Assembly: GCA_013374505.1 (NCBI GenBank)
Contig: QENJ01000298.1
Span: 1-5,360 of the forward strand
Direction of reading: 5' to 3'
Length of the DNA stretch: 5,360 nt
Source of the DNA: Candidatus Methanophagaceae archaeon
GTDB taxonomy: Archaea > Halobacteriota > Syntropharchaeia > Alkanophagales > Methanospirareceae
Shown piece by piece: positions 1 through 5,342 of this stretch (the first letter of the stretch is position 1; every line of letters begins with the position of its first letter). Made by a program: the position numbers and the translations under genes. The notes below the pieces were generated by a model that saw only the letters and a program-made list of their open reading frames with translations, searched no databases and was not told the origin of the DNA.

Positions 1-1
1 G

Positions 2-184
2 GCGCAGGAGCATAAGGGCAAGAAAATTGTGGATAACCCGTATTCGAAAGATAAGTTCGAGTATGACGAAGCGAATGACCAGTTTATATGCCCTAATGGT
101 GACGTACTCATCAGGAAGGCATTTGTAAGGATTGTTTATAGAGCAAATAAGCTTCTTCTTGTGGCAATCGCTGAGTTTTTATAA
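2..184 (+). pseudogene. C-terminal remnant of an IS1182-like transposase, partial at the window edge
   Basis: The frame is open from base 2 to a TAA at 182-184 and gives about 60 residues. The stretch FEYDEANDQFICPNGDVL matches the 'F.YD...D.Y.CP.G..L' block typical of IS1182-type DDE transposases, where it precedes a cysteine-rich segment. Here the frame after that block becomes an ordinary hydrophobic tail (RKAFVRIVYRANKLLLVAIAEFL) without cysteines. The neighbouring +1 frame reads ICKDC and then SSCGNR, which resembles the missing cysteine-rich part but is broken by stops. I therefore see a frameshifted, truncated transposase rather than an intact gene. The 5' part lies outside the window, and no terminal inverted repeat can be identified downstream. 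The family assignment rests on one motif. Confidence 0.6.
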
Positions 185-205
185 CCATTACGCAATTTGA
201 AACCC

Positions 206-220
206 AAAACCTTTTTATAT
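206..220 (+). promoter_or_regulatory. Archaeal BRE/TATA promoter of the cytochrome gene
   Basis: The sequence CAAAACCTTTTTATAT has an A-rich BRE-like stretch followed by a TATA box (TTTTTATAT). Archaeal transcription usually starts about 25 bases downstream, here near 243-248. That leaves a purine-rich leader of roughly 100 bases before the cytochrome start. This is the best TATA match between the transposase remnant and the cytochrome. Confidence 0.55.
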
Positions 221-330
221 TCACAACTTTAAACTAATTACATAGTTGGAATAAAACCAAAAGGTGATGAAGAGGGGGGAGCGAAATAAAAATGAGGGAG
301 GATTTGTGGAAGAAGCGAAGGTAATAAGAA

Positions 331-339
331 AAAGGAGGT
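331..339 (+). promoter_or_regulatory. Ribosome binding site that decides the cytochrome start
   Basis: AAAGGAGGT ends six bases before the ATG at 346, an ideal spacing. The in-frame GTG at 340 lies directly against this site and would have no spacer, so ATG 346 is the better start. Confidence 0.75.
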
Positions 340-345
340 GTGAGT

Positions 346-960
346 ATGGAAATAGGTGAGAAGATAATTATTGCTCTGGTCGTAGTGGTGGCCGTTGGAG
401 TCATCGGCGGTGCGGCGATTATGATACCAGTTATGGAGCATGAGATGCACAAACCCGAGAGTTGTGGGGCAAACTGTCATGAGATGCAGCCTTTTTATGA
501 CTCTTTGATGGTCACATCGCATGCGGAAGTGGACTGTCACGACTGCCATAAGCCGCATAAGTCCGAGATGTTTCTGTATATTGGCGAGGCTCTTCACCAT
601 GTAGAAGGTATGGCCGAAGGTATGGCCGAAGGTATGGCCGAAGGTAAGAGTTTAGACGAAACTTATGACGATATGGTAGAAAAGGTGGAGAATAAACCGC
701 CAGCATCGCCAAAGAACGAATACTGTATGGAATGCCACAGCGAGCACAAAAAACCGCCAGAAAAAATCGTGGACAATACGATATCCTGCTTTAAATGCCA
801 CGCCACGATCGAACACACGGCACACAGGATCGCTGAATATAAAAGCTACGAGAGTCCGGATTATACAGGTTTCGAGTGCGTAGCATGTCACAACGACCAC
901 GACATGGATGTCAAAGAGAATACCTGTTGGACCTGCCATCCACCTGAGAAACATCCATGA
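346..960 (+). CDS. Membrane-anchored hexaheme c-type cytochrome, NapC/NirT/NrfH-like
   Basis: This 204-aa protein starts at ATG 346. Residues 6-29 form one uncleaved-looking transmembrane helix, placing the rest outside the membrane. Five standard heme c motifs are visible: CHDCH (64-68), CMECH (127-131), CFKCH (148-152), CVACH (178-182) and CWTCH (194-198). A sixth, C40-GAN-C44-H45, has three spacer residues and is followed by E-M47. The order helix, CH.M, S.H, V.C.DCH.P matches the start of the NapC/NirT/NrfH quinol-dehydrogenase family, whose members pass electrons from the membrane to periplasmic or extracellular partners. Later extra histidines could be distal heme ligands. An (EGMA)3EGK repeat (87-101) begins the linker after the second heme. 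No partner reductase lies in the window. The substrate and the identity of the electron donor are unknown. It appears monocistronic, with its own promoter and 3' element. Confidence 0.85.
   Translation: MEIGEKIIIALVVVVAVGVIGGAAIMIPVMEHEMHKPESCGANCHEMQPFYDSLMVTSHAEVDCHDCHKPHKSEMFLYIGEALHHVEGMAEGMAEGMAEGKSLDETYDDMVEKVENKPPASPKNEYCMECHSEHKKPPEKIVDNTISCFKCHATIEHTAHRIAEYKSYESPDYTGFECVACHNDHDMDVKENTCWTCHPPEKHP
604..646 (+). repeat. In-frame 12-bp tandem repeat (GAAGGTATGGCC), three copies plus a partial one
   Basis: Three identical GAAGGTATGGCC units at 604-615, 616-627 and 628-639 are followed by a partial GAAGGTA. The unit is four codons, so copy-number changes insert or remove EGMA without shifting the frame. 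It lies in the linker between the second and third heme motifs of the cytochrome. Confidence 0.95.
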
Positions 961-1032
961 AGAACCTTTTCTTTGAACAGCTTCGCTGTTCCATTGCTTT
1001 AACAATGCTAAAAGAAAAGCGTTACCAAAAGG
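961..1032 (+). terminator. Structured 3' element after the cytochrome: three-way junction
   Basis: Immediately after the stop, CTTTTCTTT (966-974) is perfectly complementary to AAAGAAAAG (1011-1019). The enclosed stretch holds two further hairpins: GAACAGC (975-981) with GCTGTTC (985-991), loop TTC, and CATTG (992-996) with CAATG (1003-1007), loop CTTTAA. Together they make a closing stem with two arms. The tail reads TTACCAAAAGG. A similar element follows sufB. It may terminate, process or stabilise the cytochrome transcript; the function is inference, the pairing is directly visible. Confidence 0.6.
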
Positions 1033-1039
1033 AATATAA
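1033..1039 (+). promoter_or_regulatory. Weak TATA-like site upstream of the NifU-like gene
   Basis: AATATAA lies 37 bases before the ATG at 1076, a distance that would give a short leader. The match is modest and the upstream BRE is unconvincing. Confidence 0.25.
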
Positions 1040-1075
1040 GAAACAGAAGTATTAGAGGGCAGGTAGGGAGATAAG

Positions 1076-1324
1076 ATGTTGAAAGAGGTAAAAGAAGTAG
1101 TAGAAAAGGATATTAGACCACTTTTAGAGATGGAAAGTGGAAGTATAGAATAGGAGAGTGTAGACGACAACAACGTGGTGAAGGTGCGGTTGACAGGCGC
1201 ATGTGCTGGGTGCCCGATGAGCCAGTTTACGTTGGTGAACTTTGTCGAGGCAACGTTGAAGGATAAGGTTCCGGCGGTGAAGGAAGTAGTTGCAGTAGAC
1301 GACACTAAGGCAAGATTATCGTAG
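1076..1324 (+). pseudogene. NifU C-terminal-type Fe-S scaffold domain, interrupted by in-frame TAG
   Basis: From ATG 1076, with GGAG at 1067-1070 as ribosome site, the frame encodes a compact NifU/Nfu domain, which binds a transient Fe-S cluster and hands it to apoproteins. The family pattern is clear: DIRPLLEMESGSIE (12-25), then VVKVRLTGACAGCPMSQFTL (34-53) with the CXXC cluster ligands C43 and C46, then VEATLKDKVPAVKEVVAV (57-74). Codon 26 (1151-1153) is TAG, falling where family members have an ordinary residue between the 'G.IE' and 'VKV' strands. After V74, where the domain should end, the frame runs on as DDTKARLS to another TAG. This tail belongs to the adjoining Hsp20 fragment in a shifted frame. 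I read it as a decayed gene; amber readthrough cannot be excluded. It sits near a SufCB operon, a natural neighbour for an Fe-S carrier. Confidence 0.7.
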
Positions 1325-1596
1325 CTGCCGATATACCGGGCGTTGAAAAGAGCGACATCTCTATAAATATCAAGGGCGATACGCTCGAAATCAGCGCTGA
1401 GAAGGAGGAGGAGAAAGAAGAGAAGGAAGAAGGCTACATCAGAAGAGAGAGGAGCTACAAAAAGTTCTACAGGTCTATACCGCTGCCCACGGAGGTGGAC
1501 AAGGATAATGTGGATGCAACTTTTGAGAACGGCGTACTCAGGGTAGAGATGCCGAAGCTAGCAATAGAAGAGGTGAAGAAGATCGAAGTGAAATGA
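1309..1596 (+). pseudogene. Hsp20 small heat-shock protein, alpha-crystallin domain only, start lost
   Basis: The frame after the TAA at 1306-1308 gives 95 residues ending at TGA 1594-1596, with no usable start codon near its beginning. It starts GKIIVAADIPGVEKSDI, the first strands of an Hsp20 alpha-crystallin domain, and continues with GDTLEISAEKEEE and RSIPLPTEVD. It ends with the family hallmark FENGVLRVEMPK and a C-terminal IEV matching the I-X-I/V tail motif that joins subunits. Intact Hsp20 proteins are about 140-170 aa, so the N-terminal arm of roughly 50 residues is missing. The preceding DDTK is read in the NifU frame: adding one G at the GG of 1309-1310 would give DDTKGKIIVAADIPGVEK. 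Thus a NifU 3' end and an Hsp20 interior have been joined, and one base is off at the seam. The chaperone is probably not made from this locus. Confidence 0.75.
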
Positions 1597-1613
1597 ATAT
1601 CCGTGCAAAAAAG

Positions 1614-1627
1614 AATAAACTTTAAAT
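1614..1627 (+). promoter_or_regulatory. Archaeal promoter of the sufCB operon
   Basis: AATAAACTTTAAAT combines an A-rich BRE-like segment with a TATA box (TTTAAAT, 1621-1627). A start about 25 bases on would fall near 1650, leaving a leader of about 30 bases containing GAGGT (1668-1672) before ATG 1678. Confidence 0.5.
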
Positions 1628-1628
1628 C

Positions 1629-1651
1629 CTCCTCTCTTTTTTTATTTTTTG
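1629..1651 (+). terminator. Pyrimidine/T-rich tract, probable U-tract terminator of the upstream transcript
   Basis: CCTCTC followed by T7, A and T6 lies about 35 bases past the Hsp20 stop. Archaeal RNA polymerase terminates on such U-rich stretches without needing a hairpin. It also overlaps the expected initiation region of sufC, so the two roles may be combined here. Confidence 0.45.
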
Positions 1652-1677
1652 CTGTGAAGAGAAGTATGAGGTAACAA

Positions 1678-2445
1678 ATGTTAGAAATAAAAGATTTGAC
1701 AGTGGAAGTAGAAGGAAAAGAGATAATACGTGATTTAAGCCTTAATATAGAAGAAGGGGAGGTGCACGTATTATTTGGACCCAATGGCTGTGGAAAGACA
1801 ACACTTCTGATGACCCTGCTTGGTTTTCCCAATTATAAGGTCACAAGAGGATGTATAACGTTCAAAGGCGTGGATATAATCAATTTGCCTACTAACGAAC
1901 GTGTAAAATTAGGAATGGGCATGTCATTCCAGCATCCACCGGAGATAAGAGGAGTAAAGCTCGGCGATATGGTGAATATTGCACAAGGAAGAAAAGAAGA
2001 TGAAATAGACGAAGATGTGATTGCACTTGCGAAGAGGCTAAACATCTCGGTTGACTTCTTGAACCGGGATGTGAACCTTGGCTTTTCAGGTGGAGAGGTC
2101 AAAAGGTCGGAGATACTGCAACTGCTCGCACAAGCACCGGACTTCATCATGTTCGACGAACCCGATTCAGGCGTGGATGTTGAGAACATAGAGCTCATAG
2201 GCAGGATAATGAGTGAGCTTATGGATAGAAACAAGAGGCCGAGCAAAAGAGAGAAATCTGGGCTTATAATTACACATAGCGGCTCTATAATGCGACATAT
2301 AAAGGCAGATCGTGCGCACGTGATGCTTGGAGGCCGAATAGCCTGCTCGGGAATGCCGGACGAGGTAACAAGGAACGTCATGGAGACAGGTTTTGAAAGA
2401 TGTGTGGAGTTATGTGTACGTAGTAACGAGGTAGGTGCGGAATGA
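1678..2445 (+). CDS. sufC: Fe-S cluster assembly ATPase SufC (SmsC)
   Basis: This 255-aa soluble ABC ATPase has the usual SufC length. All nucleotide-binding elements are intact: Walker A GPNGCGKTT (34-42), Q-loop Q85 in SFQHPPEI, signature FSGGE (136-140), Walker B FIMFDEP (156-162), D-loop SGVD (164-167) and switch His200 in ITHSG. FSGGEVKRSEI and DEPDSGVD are the SufC-specific versions of these motifs and separate it from transporter ATPases; it has no membrane partner. SufC binds SufB and uses ATP to reshape the scaffold during cluster assembly in the cytoplasm. It overlaps sufB by four bases, implying translational coupling. No sufD, sufS or sufE is nearby, which fits the minimal two-component SUF-like (SmsCB) machinery described in anaerobic archaea. 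Confidence 0.95.
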   Translation: MLEIKDLTVEVEGKEIIRDLSLNIEEGEVHVLFGPNGCGKTTLLMTLLGFPNYKVTRGCITFKGVDIINLPTNERVKLGMGMSFQHPPEIRGVKLGDMVNIAQGRKEDEIDEDVIALAKRLNISVDFLNRDVNLGFSGGEVKRSEILQLLAQAPDFIMFDEPDSGVDVENIELIGRIMSELMDRNKRPSKREKSGLIITHSGSIMRHIKADRAHVMLGGRIACSGMPDEVTRNVMETGFERCVELCVRSNEVGAE

Positions 2446-3662
2446 CGAATAACGAGACGCTTGAGCGTGCAGAACGTGCAAAGACGAAAAAAGCGGCTTT
2501 AGGCGAGGACATTGCGATTGAAGAATATATCACTGGGGAAGAACACCAGTCTTTGAACTCTCTGGATGACTTTCCGGCTGAGTATCAGCAGGACCTGCTC
2601 GATGCAGGCATTGAACCTACCGAGAAAGACCGGTCAGGTTCGTTTTTACAGCGAGACTGTTCCGTGGTATTTTCAACGGTTAAATATCCTGGTTTGGAGC
2701 TCATGAGCACGACAGATGCATTAAAGGAACATGATTGGCTAAAAGAGTATCTGTGGAAGGTGGTTCCCGTGAACCAAGATAAATACACCGCGGAAGTCGA
2801 ATTAGGGCAGACACAGGGATACTTTATCAGGTCGGAAGCGGGTAAAAAGGTAACTATGCCTGTGCAGTCCTGTCTCTTCATCTCTTCCGATAAAATCGGG
2901 CAGAAGGTGCATAACATCATAATTGCAGAAGAGAACTCGGAACTGCATATCATCACCGGCTGTTCTGTCTCTCATGCGGTCAATTCTGCACTACATCTCG
3001 GCGTGTCTGAGTTTTATGTGAAGAAAGGTGCGAAGATCACCTTTACCATGATACACAACTGGAGCCGTGGCATGGAGGTTAGACCGAGAAGTGCTGTGGT
3101 GATTGAGGATGACGGCGCTTTTATCAGCAACTACATCTTAATGACGCCTGTCAAATCGCTCCAGATGTATCCTACCGCTTATTGTGTTGGTAAGAATGCA
3201 AGGGCAACCTTTCAGACAATTATATATGCTCAGGGAGATACAAAGATTGATTCGGGATCGAGGGCGGTGCTTCGGGGTGAAGGCAGCAGGTCTGAGATCA
3301 TATCGCGGGTAATTGCTACCGATAATGCGCAGGTCATCGCACGTGGAGATGTCATAGGTGAAGGGGCAAATGCAAGGGGGCATATCGAGTGTCGGGGCTT
3401 GATGCTTTCTGATACTGCGGAAATAGATTCGATTCCAGAGCTAAAAGCGGCACGTAAAGACCTGGACCTTTCGCATGAAGCTGCAATAGGCAAGGTTGCC
3501 GAGGAGGAGATTCAATACTTGATGGCACGGGGTTTGAGCGAGGAGGAGGCTACTTCGGTGATCATTCGCGGGTTCTTGAATGTGGATATTACGGGACTTC
3601 CGGATGCACTTGCACGAGAGACGAAGAAGATGTTTGATATGAGTCTGGAAAAGGTGATGTGA
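2442..3662 (+). CDS. sufB: Fe-S cluster assembly scaffold SufB/SufD family (SmsB)
   Basis: This 406-aa protein starts at the ATG inside the sufC stop (ATGA). It belongs to the SufB/SufD beta-helix family: an N-terminal helical part to about residue 110, a central right-handed beta-helix core (about 140-330) and a helical C-terminal end that binds SufC. Visible landmarks are SSDKIGQKVHNIIIAEENSE (148-167) and ITGCSVS with C174. HIECRGLMLSD (314-324) has C317 at the position of the essential core cysteine of E. coli SufB (C405). SHEAAIGK (344-351) has E346 aligning with its essential glutamate (E434), and YLMARGLSEEEA (359-370) follows. Keeping both cysteine and glutamate supports a working scaffold rather than a SufD-like helper. 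It is shorter than bacterial SufB (about 480-495 aa), as usual for archaeal forms. A homodimer with two SufC subunits is the expected complex. Confidence 0.92.
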   Translation: MTNNETLERAERAKTKKAALGEDIAIEEYITGEEHQSLNSLDDFPAEYQQDLLDAGIEPTEKDRSGSFLQRDCSVVFSTVKYPGLELMSTTDALKEHDWLKEYLWKVVPVNQDKYTAEVELGQTQGYFIRSEAGKKVTMPVQSCLFISSDKIGQKVHNIIIAEENSELHIITGCSVSHAVNSALHLGVSEFYVKKGAKITFTMIHNWSRGMEVRPRSAVVIEDDGAFISNYILMTPVKSLQMYPTAYCVGKNARATFQTIIYAQGDTKIDSGSRAVLRGEGSRSEIISRVIATDNAQVIARGDVIGEGANARGHIECRGLMLSDTAEIDSIPELKAARKDLDLSHEAAIGKVAEEEIQYLMARGLSEEEATSVIIRGFLNVDITGLPDALARETKKMFDMSLEKVM

Positions 3663-3734
3663 AACCTTTCTTTTCGCGAAGCTTTTTCCGTAAACGCTTT
3701 TTTAAAGGGTTTAAAGAAAGCTTTAACCAAAGAA
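3663..3734 (+). terminator. Structured 3' element after sufB, similar to the one after the cytochrome
   Basis: Right after the stop, CTTTCTTT (3666-3673) is perfectly complementary to AAAGAAAG (3713-3720). The interior includes the palindrome TTCGCGAA (3673-3680) and a possible stem GAAGC/GCTTT. An alternative hairpin pairs GGTTTAAAG (3708-3716) with CTTTAACC (3721-3728) with one bulge. The 5' ACCTTT and 3' TTAACCAAAG edges match the element at 961-1032. A role in 3' end formation is inferred. Confidence 0.5.
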
Positions 3735-3890
3735 ACATCGTACTTTATATGCAATAACAAAAGCTAAATGCTATAAAAACATTTTCTGAGTACAGTCGTC
3801 GTGCAAAAGGTTAGAATAAAGCATAAATGTTAACGAAAATATTTTCCTTTTTCATTTCTTCGTATTTCTCGAATTTATTTTGAGCCTCAC
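3735..3890. other. Convergent intergenic spacer without a gene
   Basis: This A+T-rich stretch separates sufB from the convergent minus-strand gene. It contains a plus-strand TATA-like CTTTATATGC (3743-3752) with no credible reading frame behind it. There is also a perfect 12-base palindrome GAAAATATTTTC (3835-3846) followed by a T-rich run (3842-3861) that could end plus-strand transcription. I see no tRNA, and the only small frames are 18 codons or fewer. Confidence 0.5.
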
Positions 3891-4526
3891 TTACTTAATA
3901 ATTTTAAACAGAGCCTTTACTTTTTCCTTTATGTTTAGATCGTCACGCAACAGGTCCATCGAATTTTGGAAATTTTCTATATCTGAAATTAGGTCATTTA
4001 CAATATCTGATGTAATTTTGACTTTTAATATTTGCAACAACAGCCTAAACTTTTTTTCACATAAATCTACCCGTAGCTTACTTGCAATTTTCTCTTGGGT
4101 AAAAGAAAGAATAGCTAATATTGCTTGAGTTGAATCAAATCTTTTTATTAATTCACTATAGATAGGCTGAGCGTTCACTGCTACCCCATTTCCATTAGTT
4201 AAAAAAACTTCTACAAGAGAAAAAACGTAATAATTCCTCAATTGTCTTGGAACAGATCCAGTATCACCGATTGAAATTTTAAGAGCGCAAGCAAAAGGCG
4301 GTTCCGTGTAAAAATTATCAAAGCCTCGATGAGCTTGTAATAAATTATCTATTGCAGTTTCTATTTCAGCGCTTTTAAGTTGATCGGGTATATAAGTTAG
4401 GCCTCCTACGAGTTCAAGAAATTTTCTGGCGAGCTTTGCTTCGGGTATATCATTATTAACTTTATAATTAGCATATTTCATTCCTAGTGTATTCTTAATT
4501 TCTTCTGGAGCAATTGGCCATAGCAT
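3891..4526 (-). CDS. C-terminal part of a frameshifted unknown protein (continues the HEPN-like gene)
   Basis: These 211 codons run from an internal ATG at 4526 to TAA. I do not recognise the family. The product looks soluble and mostly helical, with a charged C-terminal segment (DLISDIENFQNSMDLLRDDLNIKEKVKALFKIIK region) that could form a coiled coil. A separate start is unlikely: the bases before ATG 4526 (CTACTACTCCCT) contain no purine-rich ribosome site. The frame is also open upstream from this ATG across 4527-4589, giving 21 protein-like residues (GIYCDQSTKPQTRDNIHLLLP) back to a T8 run where the upstream gene's frame can be joined. I therefore treat it as the second half of a single protein of about 478 aa. 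Base composition is visibly A+T-richer than the suf genes, which suggests acquired DNA. Confidence 0.65.
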   Translation of the reverse strand: MLWPIAPEEIKNTLGMKYANYKVNNDIPEAKLARKFLELVGGLTYIPDQLKSAEIETAIDNLLQAHRGFDNFYTEPPFACALKISIGDTGSVPRQLRNYYVFSLVEVFLTNGNGVAVNAQPIYSELIKRFDSTQAILAILSFTQEKIASKLRVDLCEKKFRLLLQILKVKITSDIVNDLISDIENFQNSMDLLRDDLNIKEKVKALFKIIK

Positions 4527-4545
4527 AGGGAGTAGTAGGTGAATG

Positions 4546-5328
4546 TTATCTCGTGTTTGTGGTTTTGTAGATTGATCGCAATAAATACCAAAAAAAACCT
4601 GATAACAAAGATCCAGCCTGTTCCTGTGTTAATTGAAGGAAAAAAGATCCAATACTTTTAGCATCATCTGGTTTAAGTGGGTTTTCTTTGATATTTGCAA
4701 GTAACTTCTTTATCTCAATAGCGACATTCGACATCGGTAAAGAGATAACTTCCCTTATGCAAGTCTCAAGCCATGTAATTGATTCCAAGCCTGTAATCTG
4801 ATTTTGATTGGGATGAGCTGCACTAGCCCAATTTCGCATATAATTAATATATTCAAGATGCTTAAACCCGATTCTAGATATCAGTTCGATTTTTCTAGCA
4901 CCTTCAATTAACTCACTATTTGATAGATTGACTAAATCAGATTCATTTTTAAATTGTTTTCTTCTGTCAGCACTGCGAATCGCTTGGTCATAAAAATAGG
5001 ATAAGTCATATTTTGAAACCCTTTTTCTAAGTTCAAGAATTGTTTCATCCCAAAGATAATTTAGAGCAGCATCAAAAAGGCCAGATGCAACAGCGGCAAG
5101 ATATTTAATTATATACACGGAATTTTGTAGCTTTGTATCAGATAAGCGGCTCAATACTCTCTCCACATTAAAAAATACTGTAGCACGTTCTGAAACAGGA
5201 ACGAAAATATTAGAAGTAGGGAGTGATAGACGTTCTAAGTATTTTATTAAAGTCTTTTCAAATTTTATCAATTCACTTTCGGCATTTTCTACTTTAACTA
5301 TGGAGTTATTTTCACTTTCATCAGACAT
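4546..5328 (-). CDS. HEPN-like protein of unknown function, N-terminal part, ends after a frameshift
   Basis: This 260-aa frame starts at ATG 5328 with a strong ribosome site (AGGAGGT) seven bases upstream. The protein is largely helical with no membrane segment or signal peptide. At residues 159-174, EYINYMRNWASAAHPN contains R165-N166-x5-H172-P173-N174. This fits the RX4-6H active-site motif of HEPN RNases, where the residue after Arg is often Asn, and the His is often followed by Pro or Gly. HEPN proteins are common in toxin-antitoxin, abortive-infection and CRISPR-linked defence, but this assignment rests on one motif and the predicted helices. The last 14 residues (WYLLRSIYKTTNTR) follow the T8 run and are probably an out-of-frame tail; skipping one base there continues into the next 211 codons. 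The promoter lies beyond the window. Low G+C compared with the suf operon suggests horizontal acquisition. Confidence 0.7.
   Translation of the reverse strand: MSDESENNSIVKVENAESELIKFEKTLIKYLERLSLPTSNIFVPVSERATVFFNVERVLSRLSDTKLQNSVYIIKYLAAVASGLFDAALNYLWDETILELRKRVSKYDLSYFYDQAIRSADRRKQFKNESDLVNLSNSELIEGARKIELISRIGFKHLEYINYMRNWASAAHPNQNQITGLESITWLETCIREVISLPMSNVAIEIKKLLANIKENPLKPDDAKSIGSFFLQLTQEQAGSLLSGFFWYLLRSIYKTTNTR
4590..4597 (-). other. Frameshift point: run of eight T on the coding strand
   Basis: The coding strand reads GGT TTT TTT TGG. Skipping one T gives GGT TTT TTT GGT and joins the 260-aa frame to the 211-aa frame with no stop between them. The downstream frame is closed by a TAA about 40 bases upstream, so the shift must occur within a short stretch of which this homopolymer is the obvious part. 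It could be a sequencing error, a disabling mutation, a phase-variable tract or a +1/transcriptional slippage site. Confidence 0.7.
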
Positions 5329-5335
5329 TCCATAT

Positions 5336-5342
5336 ACCTCCT
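5336..5342 (-). promoter_or_regulatory. Ribosome binding site of the HEPN-like gene
   Basis: AGGAGGT on the minus strand lies seven bases before ATG 5328 and fixes the start of the 260-aa frame. Confidence 0.75.

Noticed and set aside
340..345. GTG at 340 as the cytochrome start
   Set aside because: It touches the GGAGGT ribosome site with no spacer; ATG 346 has ideal spacing and loses only two residues.
267..359. Small upstream frames in the cytochrome leader (ATG 267, about 30 codons; ATG 292, 10 codons)
   Set aside because: Ribosome sites are badly spaced, there is no recognisable peptide, and the purine-rich bias of the leader explains the open frames.
652..1305. Long minus-strand open frame of 217 codons opposite the cytochrome and NifU-like region
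   Set aside because: It is the complement of real coding sequence, its composition is protein-unlike, and the plus-strand heme and NifU motifs are unambiguous.
1833..2381. Minus-strand open frame of 182 codons opposite sufC
   Set aside because: It is a shadow of sufC, rich in Ser/Ile/Pro with no ribosome site or family pattern.
3743..3752. Plus-strand TATA-like CTTTATATGC as a promoter
   Set aside because: No gene lies downstream on the plus strand; such matches are expected by chance in A+T-rich DNA, though a small RNA cannot be excluded.
3735..3890. Possible tRNA or CRISPR in the spacer
   Set aside because: There is no cloverleaf, no CCA-adjacent acceptor stem and no repeated unit with regular spacing.
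3880..4128. Plus-strand frame of 82 codons at the right of the spacer
   Set aside because: It is antisense to the conserved-looking minus-strand frame, is Phe/Ser/Ile-rich and lacks a ribosome site.
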